A DNA stretch of 64,000 nucleotides from Deltaproteobacteria bacterium. GTDB taxonomy: Bacteria > Desulfobacterota > Desulfarculia > Adiutricales > Adiutricaceae. Each line of letters opens with the position of its first letter. Positions within the stretch are counted from its first letter, which is position 1. The notes beneath the pieces are model-generated. The model was not told the DNA's origin. It did not search any database and worked only from the letters and a program-made list of their open reading frames with translations. Below, piece by piece: positions 25,202 through 33,755 of this stretch. The stretch is taken from NCBI GenBank assembly GCA_031276865.1, contig JAISMF010000041.1, positions 1-64,000 on the forward strand, written 5' to 3'. A program made the translations under genes and the position numbers.

Positions 25202-26536
25202 CTAATCGTTTTTAATATCAAAAACTTCTGCGGTCAGGATTTTACCGCAGAAATTCGCATCAGCTTTTTCACACATGGCGCAAGTTTCTGATGTCGCAAC
25301 TAACTGAACAAGCTCAGTTAGAGGTTTTTCAAGGAAATTATCAGCAACAGTTGGCATGTAGTAAACACCGCATACTCTGACGTTGAGGTTCCAGTTTATT
25401 GAAAAAGTACGGTTTTCAAAGCAACGGTTGTCGGGACTTTTCTTTATGCTTCCATCCAGGAGTTTGATAGAAAAGGGTGTCAGCAGGGTCAGCTGTTTTT
25501 TTGCCTCGGAGCTTATTTCACGCCCGAGCCTTATCTTCACGTGGTTTTCTCGCGGATATAAACTTGCTAGAACCGGCCTGAAAGTAACCCCCAGGTTTTC
25601 CGCCAGCTCCTTAACTTTTTCAAAATCTTCAGTATTATGGATGTATCTGTGGAAATAAAGTTCTATTTCAATGTCTTTTTGAAATTTATTCTTCATTTCC
25701 ACCAAATCATTAAGGTTTTTGTAGAAAAGTTCCCATTTCGCCCCGGTATGCGTAATTTCATAATTATCTTTCCAGCCGGAGCAGGAAACTCTGACAATAT
25801 CGGGAGCTGATTTGACAAATTTTTCCATGTCCACGGGCAGGCTGAGATTGGAAGAGATTATGGATAACACCATTCTTTCTTTATTGATGGCGATTATTTC
25901 ATGGATATGCTTATTTAAAAGCGGTTCACCCCAGGTATAGAGCTGTACTTCACCTAGAAATGGAATTTCCCTGAGAAGTTTGTCTATAACCAGCGTATAG
26001 GTATCCGGCTTCATAAATCCGACTGGCGGATGCTCGCGCATGTTGCCGCGGGGGCAGCCAATGCACCTGAGATTGCAGACTCCGGATATGTCAATACTGG
26101 GAAATATCGGAACTAGATCGTAGACAGAGATATAATGGATATTCTCTTTTAAACCGTACTGAGCGAACTCTTCAACAAATTCATCCTGCCAGTACCCGGA
26201 AGTCATGATGATAAAAATATCATTCGCCGCGTTTTCTCCGCCAAGTATCTCCGCCGGGTTGTACACAGGTTTTCCATGTAATATTTTACCTTTTAATCTC
26301 GGGCTGGAATCCAAATACCCCTCAATGTCTATTCCCTCTCTTTTCAGACCGGATGCGATGCCCTGTCCTACGAAGGCCGCTCCGCGCAGATATAATTTTT
26401 TAATTCCTATCAAAGAGCGGAGATCGTCCGCGGAATACTTGTTGAATGTGATTTCCTGTAGAAACGGAGGAAATATAAACTTCTCCCCGCTATCGGGCCT
26501 GCATACCGGAGTATTGATTTCTGTTGAAAAAGTCAT
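25202..26536 (-). CDS. Radical SAM/SPASM protein with N-terminal Rossmann-like domain (paralogue 1)
   Basis: 444 residues. The N-terminal domain (about 45-140) has an alpha/beta pattern: 'KKLYLRGAAFVGQGIAS', 'GYLDSSPRLKGK', 'KPVYNPAEIL' and 'DIFIIMTSGYW'. The radical SAM core starts at 'SGVCNLRCIGCPRGN' (CX3CX2C, about 154-168), followed by 'LYTWGEPLLN' (GGE position) and 'VSIISSNLSL'-like strands. The SPASM-like C-terminus has cysteines in 'NRCFEN', 'VRVCGVYY' and 'CAMCEKADANFC'. This is the most divergent of four paralogues, with an N-terminal extension of about 40 residues. Transcribed last in the array, 23 bp behind paralogue 2. Substrate unknown; no precursor peptide is visible. Confidence 0.85.
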   Translation of the reverse strand: MTFSTEINTPVCRPDSGEKFIFPPFLQEITFNKYSADDLRSLIGIKKLYLRGAAFVGQGIASGLKREGIDIEGYLDSSPRLKGKILHGKPVYNPAEILGGENAANDIFIIMTSGYWQDEFVEEFAQYGLKENIHYISVYDLVPIFPSIDISGVCNLRCIGCPRGNMREHPPVGFMKPDTYTLVIDKLLREIPFLGEVQLYTWGEPLLNKHIHEIIAINKERMVLSIISSNLSLPVDMEKFVKSAPDIVRVSCSGWKDNYEITHTGAKWELFYKNLNDLVEMKNKFQKDIEIELYFHRYIHNTEDFEKVKELAENLGVTFRPVLASLYPRENHVKIRLGREISSEAKKQLTLLTPFSIKLLDGSIKKSPDNRCFENRTFSINWNLNVRVCGVYYMPTVADNFLEKPLTELVQLVATSETCAMCEKADANFCGKILTAEVFDIKND

Positions 26537-26559
26537 TGCTTTTCCTTAAACGAGCTAAA

Positions 26560-27810
26560 TTAATTTTGAGGCAAACTCTTGCGTTTTTCAATTAATGACT
26601 CATCGCCGTAAACAAGAAAACAGCGATGTATTCCTTCACTTTGGCAATATTTACAAAAACTGCTGTTAGAACGGGCGTTCAGAATGTCTTCTATCGGGGT
26701 ATCTAAAAAATTAGTTTCGGTAAGCACCATGTCAGGATTATACCATTCCATGCAATGCATTATTTTTAAATCCCAGGTTATCCACAGGCAACGTGTGTAC
26801 GGGCATGGTAGCTCTTTATTTTCTCTCGCTATTTCCATAGCCTCGGGCACGCTTAATGTCTGGAGGGACTGAGTTTTTTTTACAGCCTCGGTTACGGGCG
26901 CTCCTTTAATGATCGCTTCAATATTATCAAGCGGGGCGATGGCGGCGTGTCGGACCCTCAACGTGAAATTCAGGCTGTCGCAAAGCTCCGCCATTTGTTT
27001 GTAATCCTCGTCTCTGTCTTTATAGATATGATAAAAGACTTCGGTATTCATTTGAGGATGAAATTGCTCGCGTAAGTCTCTTAATTTATACATATTATTG
27101 AGAAATAGATCCCATTTTCCTCCGGTATGGGTAATTTCATAACTTGCACCATAACCGGAAGTGGATACTCTAAACCAGGTTGGCTTAGCTTTTATCGTAT
27201 CGGTAAAATCTTTTTTTAAGCTCAGGTTGCTGGATATAGCAGCGTTAACGCCTTTTTTGTTGCAAATTCCAACAATTTCAGGGAGTTGGGGGTTTAAAAG
27301 TGGCTCCCCCCAGTTATAAAGGGCGACAGCTCCAGCCATAGGGTCTTCATGTACAATTTTATCAAGAACCTTGCTGAAAACGTCAGCGGTCATGAATCCT
27401 GGTTTAGCGTGACGGGTGAGGTTTCCCCTGGGGCATGAAATGCACTTAAGGTTGCATGAGCCGGAAATATCAATCTGATAGTCGAATGTTTGCAGTTCCT
27501 GGGCCGCGACAAAATCTTGTTCGTGGGAAAATCCATGTTTTCGGCAGCAATCTGATATTTCGGGCGCGTAGAAGCCTGACGTTATTACAATAAAATTGTC
27601 TTCAGGGGGTTTTGACAGTATATCATCGGGATTAAGTACAGGGCGACCGAGAACGATTTTACCTTGCAAATTAGGGCTGGAATCCAAAAAGCCTTTAACG
27701 TTCAGTCCTTCTTTTGAAAAAGAGTTCAGCATGCTGAATCCCAGTTGACGAGCTCCCCACAGATAAATATCTCGGGTTTCAGCAACTTTTACGATATCAT
27801 TAATGTTCAT
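26560..27810 (-). CDS. Radical SAM/SPASM protein with N-terminal Rossmann-like domain (paralogue 2)
   Basis: 416 residues. N-terminal domain: 'RDIYLWGARQLGFSML', 'GFLDSSPNLQGK', 'RPVLNPDDIL' and 'NFIVITSGFY'. Radical SAM motif 'SGSCNLKCISCPRGN' at about residue 117, 'ALYNWGEPLLN' at the GGE position, and 'ISTSGYGASYEITHTGGKW'-like substrate-face segment (the protein reads RVSTSGYGASYE). SPASM cysteines lie in 'LPCPYTRCLW', 'MHCMEW' and 'CKYCQSEGIHRC'. Closely related to paralogues 3 and 4, so the array grew by tandem duplication. AGGA lies 8 nt before the ATG. The next gene upstream is 170 bp away. Confidence 0.87.
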   Translation of the reverse strand: MNINDIVKVAETRDIYLWGARQLGFSMLNSFSKEGLNVKGFLDSSPNLQGKIVLGRPVLNPDDILSKPPEDNFIVITSGFYAPEISDCCRKHGFSHEQDFVAAQELQTFDYQIDISGSCNLKCISCPRGNLTRHAKPGFMTADVFSKVLDKIVHEDPMAGAVALYNWGEPLLNPQLPEIVGICNKKGVNAAISSNLSLKKDFTDTIKAKPTWFRVSTSGYGASYEITHTGGKWDLFLNNMYKLRDLREQFHPQMNTEVFYHIYKDRDEDYKQMAELCDSLNFTLRVRHAAIAPLDNIEAIIKGAPVTEAVKKTQSLQTLSVPEAMEIARENKELPCPYTRCLWITWDLKIMHCMEWYNPDMVLTETNFLDTPIEDILNARSNSSFCKYCQSEGIHRCFLVYGDESLIEKRKSLPQN

Positions 27811-27979
27811 AGTGCGGGTCCTGGTTGTATGGACGGTTAAAAACTTTAAATTTGCTAGACAGATTTAAGCCGGCGGAGCGCTGTGATTATCAATAAACAC
27901 CGTGATGATAGAACAATAAAGCGATATACAAGCCGCTTTCTAAAAAAAATAAAAGAACCTGATTAAGATGTAAAAGAGT

Positions 27980-29224
27980 TTATGTTAACTTGTTCCTTTC
28001 GTGCACTATATTGTCATCAATATACATAAGCATATAGCGATGGATAGCTCTTTCTTTGCACATTTTGCATAAATCGCAGTCTTTACGCAGTTTGATGATT
28101 TCTTCAAGAGGAGTTTCTAAATAGTCAACATTGGATAGTATATGCCCAGGATCATACCAGCATGAGCACTTCAAAATTTTTGTATTCCAGGTAATAGGGA
28201 GGCACCGAAGAAAATTACATGGAAATTCTTTAGTTTTTTTAGCCATTTCTATGGCTTCATCGCTTTTGAGGGTTTGAAGTAATATTGTTTTTCGCGCTTC
28301 CTTAGTTAATGGTTCTCCGGTAATAATTGAGTTGATATTGTCCAAAGGCATCAAAGCCGCATGGCAAACCCTGAGTGTGAAATTAAGTTCACCGCAGAGT
28401 TCAGCCATTTTTTTATAATCATCCGTCCTGTCTTTATATAGATGATAAAAAACCTCTACATCCATATCAGGGTTGTATTCTTCACGCCAGTCCCTTAAAT
28501 TGTGTAAATTTTTTAAAAATAAATCCCATTTTCCTCCGGTATGAGTAACTTCGTAGCTAGCTCCGAAGCCGGAAGTAGATACCCTGAACCAGGCCGGCCT
28601 GGCTTTTATAGTTTCAACAAAGCTTTTTCTAATATTTAAATTGCTTGAAACCGAAGCGAGAATTCCATTGTCATTGCAAATTTTTATTATTTCAGGCAGT
28701 TCGGTATTTAACAGAGGCTCTCCGAATATATAGAGACCTACAGCGCCAGTAAGCGGATCTTCTTTAATGATTTTGGAAAGCACCTTTTCAAAAGTTTCAG
28801 CTCTCATAAAACCCGCCTCAGGGTGATTTCTCATGTTCCCTCTCGGGCAGGATATGCATTTGAGATTGCAGCTACCTGATACATCAATCAAGTAGTCTAA
28901 TCTTTGCAGCTCATGGGCGGCGATAAAATCTTTTTTGTGTATAAATCCTGACTCGTTGCATGCGTTTGATATTTCGGAAACGTATAATCCGGCTGTTATA
29001 ATAATAAAACTTTGGTCAGTCGGTTTGGATAGAATGTCATTTGGGGAAAAAACAGGCTGTCCTTGAATAAATTTACCCTGAATGTCGGGGCTTGAATCTA
29101 AAAAACCCTTAACTGTCATTCCTTCTCTTGTAAACGAGTTAAGCGTGCTGAATCCAAGCCTTCTCGCTCCCCAAAGATAAATATCACGGGATTCAGCTAT
29201 TTTTTTTACCTCGCTAAGATTCAT
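27980..29224 (-). CDS. Radical SAM/SPASM protein with N-terminal Rossmann-like domain (paralogue 3)
   Basis: 414 residues. Same architecture as paralogue 2: 'RDIYLWGARRLGFSTLN', 'GFLDSSPDIQGK' and 'QPVFSPNDIL', then 'SGSCNLKCISCPRGNMRNH', 'GLYIFGEPLLN' (FGEP where the others have WGEP or LGEP) and C-terminal cysteines in 'FPCNFLRCLP', 'LKCSCWY' and 'CDLCKMCKERAIHRY'. Start is set at the ATG at 29224, matching paralogue 4. An ATG 12 nt earlier sits only 1 nt behind AAGGAG and is unlikely to be used. In both genes the AAGGAG/GAGGAG is about 13 nt from this ATG, a long spacing. A decayed copy of a 94-bp inverted-repeat element lies just upstream. Confidence 0.87.
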   Translation of the reverse strand: MNLSEVKKIAESRDIYLWGARRLGFSTLNSFTREGMTVKGFLDSSPDIQGKFIQGQPVFSPNDILSKPTDQSFIIITAGLYVSEISNACNESGFIHKKDFIAAHELQRLDYLIDVSGSCNLKCISCPRGNMRNHPEAGFMRAETFEKVLSKIIKEDPLTGAVGLYIFGEPLLNTELPEIIKICNDNGILASVSSNLNIRKSFVETIKARPAWFRVSTSGFGASYEVTHTGGKWDLFLKNLHNLRDWREEYNPDMDVEVFYHLYKDRTDDYKKMAELCGELNFTLRVCHAALMPLDNINSIITGEPLTKEARKTILLQTLKSDEAIEMAKKTKEFPCNFLRCLPITWNTKILKCSCWYDPGHILSNVDYLETPLEEIIKLRKDCDLCKMCKERAIHRYMLMYIDDNIVHERNKLT

Positions 29225-29292
29225 GATTGAAATCATTCTCCTTAAAATTCAGATACGTGTGTGAAGCTTTTTTGATTTCACTCGTTCTTGAA

Positions 29293-29385
29293 TATTACTC
29301 CGGCGGTTAAATTGTATGATAAGCCAAGTATAAAGACAGGGATGAAGACCGCAATTATTCTAACTTTTATCAGCCGTGGTAAAGT
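29293..29385 (+). mobile_element. Decayed copy of a 94-bp TIR element (MITE-like)
   Basis: The left end, ATTACTCCGGCGGTTAAAT, is identical to that of the element at 34597-34690, and the interior shares GTATAA.GACAGGG and TAACTTTTATC at matching positions. The right terminal repeat has diverged (CAGCCGTGGTAA instead of CCGCCGGAGTAAT). Same orientation and nearly the same length. It lies between paralogues 3 and 4 of the radical SAM array. Confidence 0.7.
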
Positions 29386-29576
29386 TATAAATGAGTGCGG
29401 ACTGTGACAGCTCTTTTAATGGTAGATGCGGAGTATTTAAGTAATTATGACGTATATAAACACCCACTTCGAAAACGTTTGACGTATTGTATTTGGGATT
29501 AACGCCCGAACAGATTGCGCGGCTCAGTGTATCCAATCCAGCGCTAGGTTAAGTAAATGATAAGAACGTAAAGTTG
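29386..29576. other. Intergenic remainder between SPASM paralogues
   Basis: No coding sequence or small peptide gene with a ribosome-binding site could be seen on either strand. Confidence 0.4.
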
Positions 29577-30827
29577 TTAATTTTTGTATAAACTATCCTT
29601 TTTACGCACTAACGACTCGTCAAGATAGGCATTAAAATAGCGATGTAATCCATTTTTCCTACACAATTTGCATAATTCACAGCTATTTCTCAATCTGACA
29701 ATTTTTTCCAGCGGAATATCCAAAAAATCCTCATCGCTTATTCTGAGTTTCGGATCGTACCAACAAGAGCATGCCATGACTTTAGAATCCCATGTTATCG
29801 CCAATGAGCTGAGTACGGTGCAAGGCAAATTTTGAGTTTTTTTAGCTATCGACATTGCTTCCGTTACGCTCAAAATTTGTAGTTCCATCGTTTTTATGGC
29901 TTCTTCTGTTAGAGTTTCTCCTTCTAGAAAAGAATTGATATTGTCTAGAGCTAAAAGAGCCGCATGGCATACACGTAATGAAAAATTTAATTCTTTGCAC
30001 AATTTAGCCATTTTTTGGTAATCTTCAGTTCTATCTTTATAAAGGTGGTAAAATACCTCCACTTGCATCTCAGGATTGTATTTTTCACGCCAATAATTAA
30101 GTTTATACATATTATCTAAAAATAAATTCCAATTACCTCCACGGTGAGTTATCTCATAACTTGATCCGTACCCTGACGCTGAAATTCTGAATAAGGCTGG
30201 CTTGGCTTTGATTGTGTCGACAAAGCTTTTTTTTATGTTTATATTGCTTGATAGTGTGGCGAGCACTCCTTTGCTGTTACAAATTTCTACAATTTCAGGA
30301 AATTCAGGATTCAATAATGGTTCTCCAAGATTATAGAGGGCTATCGCTCCGGTTAGAGGATCTTCTCTAACGATTTTGGTTAATACTTTTTCAAAATGAC
30401 TAGCGCTCATGAATCCAGGTTTCGGGTGAATCCGCCTGTTGCCCCTAGGGCATGATAGGCATTTTAGATTGCAAACTCCTGAAACGTCTACAATATAATC
30501 ATATGTCTGAAGCTCTAATGCGGCTATATAGTCTTTGTTATGCGAAAGTCCCGATTCGTCGCAGACGTTGGATATTTCATTAACATGCAGTTCAGAAGTG
30601 ATGACGATAAAATTGTCCGCCGGCGGCTTCGCTAATATCTCGTTCGGAGGGAAAACAGGCTGGCCCCGTACAACTGTTCCCTGGATGTCGGGGCTGGAGT
30701 CTAGAAAACCCTTGACTAGAACCCCTTCTTTGGCTAATGAATTCAGAGTGCTGAACCCGACTCTCCTGGCCCCCCACAGGTAAATATCGCGGGATTCGGA
30801 TATTTTTTTCACTTCTTCAAGATTCAT
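29577..30827 (-). CDS. Radical SAM/SPASM protein with N-terminal Rossmann-like domain (paralogue 4)
   Basis: 416 residues from the ATG at 30827. The frame is open for 28 further codons, but paralogues 2 and 3 start at the equivalent of 30827, and GAGGAG lies 13 nt upstream. Architecture as in its neighbours: 'RDIYLWGARRVGFSTLN', 'GFLDSSPDIQG', 'QPVFPPNEIL', then 'SGVCNLKCLSCPRGNRRIH', 'ALYNLGEPLLN', and SPASM cysteines in 'LPCTVLSSL', 'MACSCWY' and 'CELCKLCRKNGLHRY'. First in transcription order. AT-rich. The conserved TSGYGSSYEITH-type segment after the core is shared by all four and may face the substrate. Confidence 0.87.
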   Translation of the reverse strand: MNLEEVKKISESRDIYLWGARRVGFSTLNSLAKEGVLVKGFLDSSPDIQGTVVRGQPVFPPNEILAKPPADNFIVITSELHVNEISNVCDESGLSHNKDYIAALELQTYDYIVDVSGVCNLKCLSCPRGNRRIHPKPGFMSASHFEKVLTKIVREDPLTGAIALYNLGEPLLNPEFPEIVEICNSKGVLATLSSNINIKKSFVDTIKAKPALFRISASGYGSSYEITHRGGNWNLFLDNMYKLNYWREKYNPEMQVEVFYHLYKDRTEDYQKMAKLCKELNFSLRVCHAALLALDNINSFLEGETLTEEAIKTMELQILSVTEAMSIAKKTQNLPCTVLSSLAITWDSKVMACSCWYDPKLRISDEDFLDIPLEKIVRLRNSCELCKLCRKNGLHRYFNAYLDESLVRKKDSLYKN

Positions 30828-31227
30828 GGCAGTATCAAATCTCCTCACAGCCGGTCCGCTTATGTTTTGAAAAGCGGACTCTCGAAAAGACGAGCCGTAT
30901 TTCCCGAGCAAATTTTAGCAAAAGCTGTGCCATAAAAGTTAAAGTATTTTAGTAACATCTATATGATGTATTTTAGTATAATATTTTGCCTATATATGGT
31001 GGAGTATTTACTCTGTATTTCCCGAAATGTCACCGCTCCGGAGGCGCGGAGACAACCGGGCGGCGGTTGAAAAAGTGAATTCGGGATTTCAATCAGCGCC
31101 CGTCTTTCACGATTCGGCGTTTTTTTAAGGTCGGTCTGAACTTGCGGTATAATTTCGTCCGCGGAAAAACCGCGCCTGGAGCTACGCCCAGAAGGGAGCT
31201 TCGGGGGAAAAAAATTCCCACCCGCCT
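30828..31227. other. Intergenic boundary of island 2, no gene
   Basis: AT-rich near 30950-31010, then GC-rich from about 31020. This is the sharp compositional edge between the radical SAM array and tyrA. No gene or clear terminator. Confidence 0.45.
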
Positions 31228-32133
31228 CTACTTAAGCCTGTAGCTCTTTTTTTCCTTCTCCGGGAGCTTTCGGCGGTAGGAGGCGATGGAGTCGAGCAAC
31301 TCGAAGAGCTCGGGGCGCTTTCTTCCGGAGACCAGGGTTTTCATCTCCGTAAGGACGTCTATCAAGGCCCCCAGATCCCGGGTCAGGTTTTCGGCGTTGT
31401 CCATGACCACGGCCACCCATTTTTCCGGAGGCGAGGCCCCCACCCGGGTGCTGTCCCTAAAGCCGGTTCCGGCGTAGGGTAGCGCCGGAAACCCCTCCAG
31501 GCGCTGGACCGTTCCGGCCAGGGCGGCGGCCGAGAGATAGGGAAGGTGGCTCACCACCGAGTATACTCTGTCGTGCTCGGCGGGGGAGAGGCGACGAATG
31601 TCGCATTCCAGGAGCTCGTGGAGGGCCTTGAGGCGGCCGAAGAGCTCCTTTTGGGGGCGTCCGAAGCGCTCGTCCGGGGTGAGGATGAAAAGGCAGCCCC
31701 GGATCAGATCCCCGGAGGAGTTGGAAAAGCCCGCCACCTCTTTTCCGGCGATGGGGTGCCCCCCGCAGTAGTTGAGGCCGGCTTCGAGGGCGGCCAAGTT
31801 GGTGGCGGATTTCGTGCTCCCCGAGTCGGTCACGGCGGGGCCGTACTTCCGGCGGCCCATTTCCCGGATCATCTCTATGTTGCGGTGCACCGGCATGCAG
31901 AGGTACGCCAAATCCAGATCGAATCCGAGAAACTCCTCCAAATCCCCGGTGGCTTTTTTAAAGCGGCGGATTCTTCCGGCCTCCTCCAAGGTGTTCGGGT
32001 CGGAATCGTAGACGCTTATTTCGAGGCCGGCCAAAGGGGAGAAGGCCTTGGCCAGGGATCCTCCGATGAGCCCCAGGCCGGCTATGCCCAGGCGGCGGAA
32101 GGGAAGCCTCGGGGGCAGTTTGAATTTGGGCAT
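31228..32133 (-). CDS. tyrA: Prephenate dehydrogenase family protein
   Basis: 301 residues. TyrA oxidatively decarboxylates prephenate to 4-hydroxyphenylpyruvate for tyrosine synthesis. N-terminal NAD(P) site 'LGIAGLGLIGGSLAKAF' (GxGxxG, about 15-31), 'YDSDPN' after the second strand, 'VTDSGSTKS', 'GGHPIAGKEVAGF' with the catalytic His region, and 'SVVSHLPYLSAAALAG' in the helical dimerisation domain. No chorismate mutase or ACT domain is fused, and no other aromatic amino acid genes adjoin. Family membership is clear. Arogenate versus prephenate preference and NAD versus NADP cannot be decided by eye. Confidence 0.9.
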   Translation of the reverse strand: MPKFKLPPRLPFRRLGIAGLGLIGGSLAKAFSPLAGLEISVYDSDPNTLEEAGRIRRFKKATGDLEEFLGFDLDLAYLCMPVHRNIEMIREMGRRKYGPAVTDSGSTKSATNLAALEAGLNYCGGHPIAGKEVAGFSNSSGDLIRGCLFILTPDERFGRPQKELFGRLKALHELLECDIRRLSPAEHDRVYSVVSHLPYLSAAALAGTVQRLEGFPALPYAGTGFRDSTRVGASPPEKWVAVVMDNAENLTRDLGALIDVLTEMKTLVSGRKRPELFELLDSIASYRRKLPEKEKKSYRLK

Positions 32134-32354
32134 GACGCTTTTTTCATGAGGCGGCCGGCCAAAGGCCGGGGAGGGTCGCCGCGGGGGTGAAAAAGGGGTG
32201 GGGGGCCTAATTTAACGGGAGTCTTGAAAAACATCCCCGGATCTGGGGTATTATAGCAGAGCCGAAGGACATCGTGGCTCCGGGGGGCTTGAAGCCGGCT
32301 TGAAGGCTGAAAACCCGCCTGGAAGCGATCCGCCGGAAAACGAAAGGGGCGCCT

Positions 32355-33026
32355 ATGAGCAAAGCCAAGACCAACCAGGCGAGAATCGCCTATTCCAAAA
32401 CGCAGCTGGAGCAGCTGGCCAAAGCGGACATAGCCCTCCAGGCCAAGGCCATGGGCTTGCGGCTGGACCAGGCCGGAACCGCGGCGGAAGTCCGTTTTCT
32501 GGGGCGGAATTATCTGGTGGACCGGAACGGCGTCCACCCCACCGACGGGAAGTTCGTGACGGTGGACACCGTAAGCGTCCTCGCCCACTACCTCTGCTCC
32601 CAGGGAAGGGGGGAGCTCTCGGCCGATTACCTCCCCATCGGGCGGCTCACGGGCATCGCCTCCGGGGCATCGTCCGGAGGCGGTCCCAGCGATCAGCTGT
32701 CCAAACCCCTGGCCGACAAGTTCGGATCCGACTACGAGGCCTTTAAAAAGGCTGCCCTGGCCTCGGGACTGCGGCACGCGGGGCTCAGCCAGGCCGGAGC
32801 CCAGAGCTTTCTTCTGGAGGATCTGCCCAAAGTGCCGGTGAAGGTGGAGTTTTTCGAGGCCGACGAGGAGTTCGAAAGCGAGATAAAGTTCCTGTTCAAC
32901 GCCTCGGCCAACCGCTTCGTGAGCTACGAGTGCCTGGAGCTCCTCACCATGTGCGTGGTGGTGGACATGCTTTTGCGAGCCGGGCTCATAAGCGATCCCG
33001 AGGACTGCGAGGCCTCCTTTATATAG
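32355..33026 (+). CDS. DUF3786 family protein
   Basis: 223 residues. The C-terminal half has the DUF3786 pattern: 'KVPVKVEFFEADEEFESEIKFLFNASANRF' aligns with the acidic DEEF block and the FD/FN that follows. The mid part, 'VDTVSVLAHYLCSQGRGELSADYLPIG', matches the segment 'RTIVMLSYLVNAGKGPAPGLSG' in the other copy at 77-722. Function unknown; the family is common in anaerobes. No signal peptide or transmembrane helix. AAAGGGG lies 5 nt before the ATG. Single gene between tyrA (divergent) and maf (convergent), with its own terminator. Confidence 0.75.
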   Translation: MSKAKTNQARIAYSKTQLEQLAKADIALQAKAMGLRLDQAGTAAEVRFLGRNYLVDRNGVHPTDGKFVTVDTVSVLAHYLCSQGRGELSADYLPIGRLTGIASGASSGGGPSDQLSKPLADKFGSDYEAFKKAALASGLRHAGLSQAGAQSFLLEDLPKVPVKVEFFEADEEFESEIKFLFNASANRFVSYECLELLTMCVVVDMLLRAGLISDPEDCEASFI

Positions 33027-33045
33027 AGAGCCTTCTTAAAATAGC

Positions 33046-33080
33046 GGGCCTCCTTTCCGGGTGGAAAGGAGGCCCTCTTT
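33046..33080 (+). terminator. Terminator of the DUF3786 gene
   Basis: A 13-bp perfect stem, GGGCCTCCTTTCC against GGAAAGGAGGCCC, with loop GGGT and then TCTTT, 20 bp after the stop at 33026. Confidence 0.85.
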
Positions 33081-33139
33081 AGGAGGGAGGGACGCCCGTT
33101 TAAAAGATCAGGAGGATCGGGGGCTTCTTTTCCCGCGGT

Positions 33140-33721
33140 TTAAAGCTCGCCCGCGACTTCATAGACGAGGGAAAGAGTCTCTTTTACGGGAAGACCTATG
33201 ATGTTGGAGTAGGAGCCCTCCACCCTGTCCACCAGGAGGGGGCCGAAGGCCCCCTGGACGGCGTAGCCGCCGGCCTTGTCCAGGCCTTCCCCGCAAGCTA
33301 GCCATAGCTCCTTTTCCGCCTCCGTGAGGGAGCGGAAGCTCACCCGGGTCTTAACCAGGCCGCTTTTTTTCGTTTTCAGGCTCACGACCGCGAAGCCCGT
33401 CAAAACCGAGTGCCAGGCCCCCGAAAGGAGGTCGAGCATCTTTCGGGCCTCGAGCGGGTCTTTTGGCTTTCCCAGGATTTTCCCGTCGTCCGTGAGCACT
33501 ATGGTGTCGGCCCCCAGGACCAGGGCCCGGGGGTTTTCCAAAGATACCCGGGAGAGGATTATTTCCGCCTTGGCCGCGGCCAGTCTCAGGACGTGGTCTC
33601 GGGGCGGCTCCCCCGGAAGCCTGGTTTCGTCCGCGTCCGCGGAGAGGCTCGTAAAGACCAGGCCCAGGGCTTTTAGGAGTTCGATCCGCCTAGGCGAGGC
33701 CGAGGCCAGGTAGAGGTCCAT
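33140..33721 (-). CDS. maf: Maf-type nucleotide pyrophosphatase
   Basis: 193 residues. Maf proteins hydrolyse dTTP, UTP or modified NTPs to monophosphates and are linked to septum regulation. 'LYLASASPRRIELLKALGL' at the N-terminus (SxSPRR), 'PRALVLGADTIVLTDDGKILGKP' and 'DLLSGAWHSVLTGFAV', then 'DKAGGYAVQGAFGPLLVDRVEGSYSNIIGLP' are all family hallmarks. The frame runs upstream through the end of tatD, but homology starts at MDLYLAS, so the ATG at 33721 is used. 34 bp behind tatD, likely one transcript. Confidence 0.94.
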   Translation of the reverse strand: MDLYLASASPRRIELLKALGLVFTSLSADADETRLPGEPPRDHVLRLAAAKAEIILSRVSLENPRALVLGADTIVLTDDGKILGKPKDPLEARKMLDLLSGAWHSVLTGFAVVSLKTKKSGLVKTRVSFRSLTEAEKELWLACGEGLDKAGGYAVQGAFGPLLVDRVEGSYSNIIGLPVKETLSLVYEVAGEL

Positions 33722-33755
33722 AAAGTTTTCGATTCTCCGCCGGAAGGTCGACGCG

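Noticed and set aside
25202-30827. RiPP biosynthesis cluster
   Set aside because: SPASM enzymes often mature peptides, but no small precursor gene with a ribosome-binding site, transporter or protease is visible around the array.
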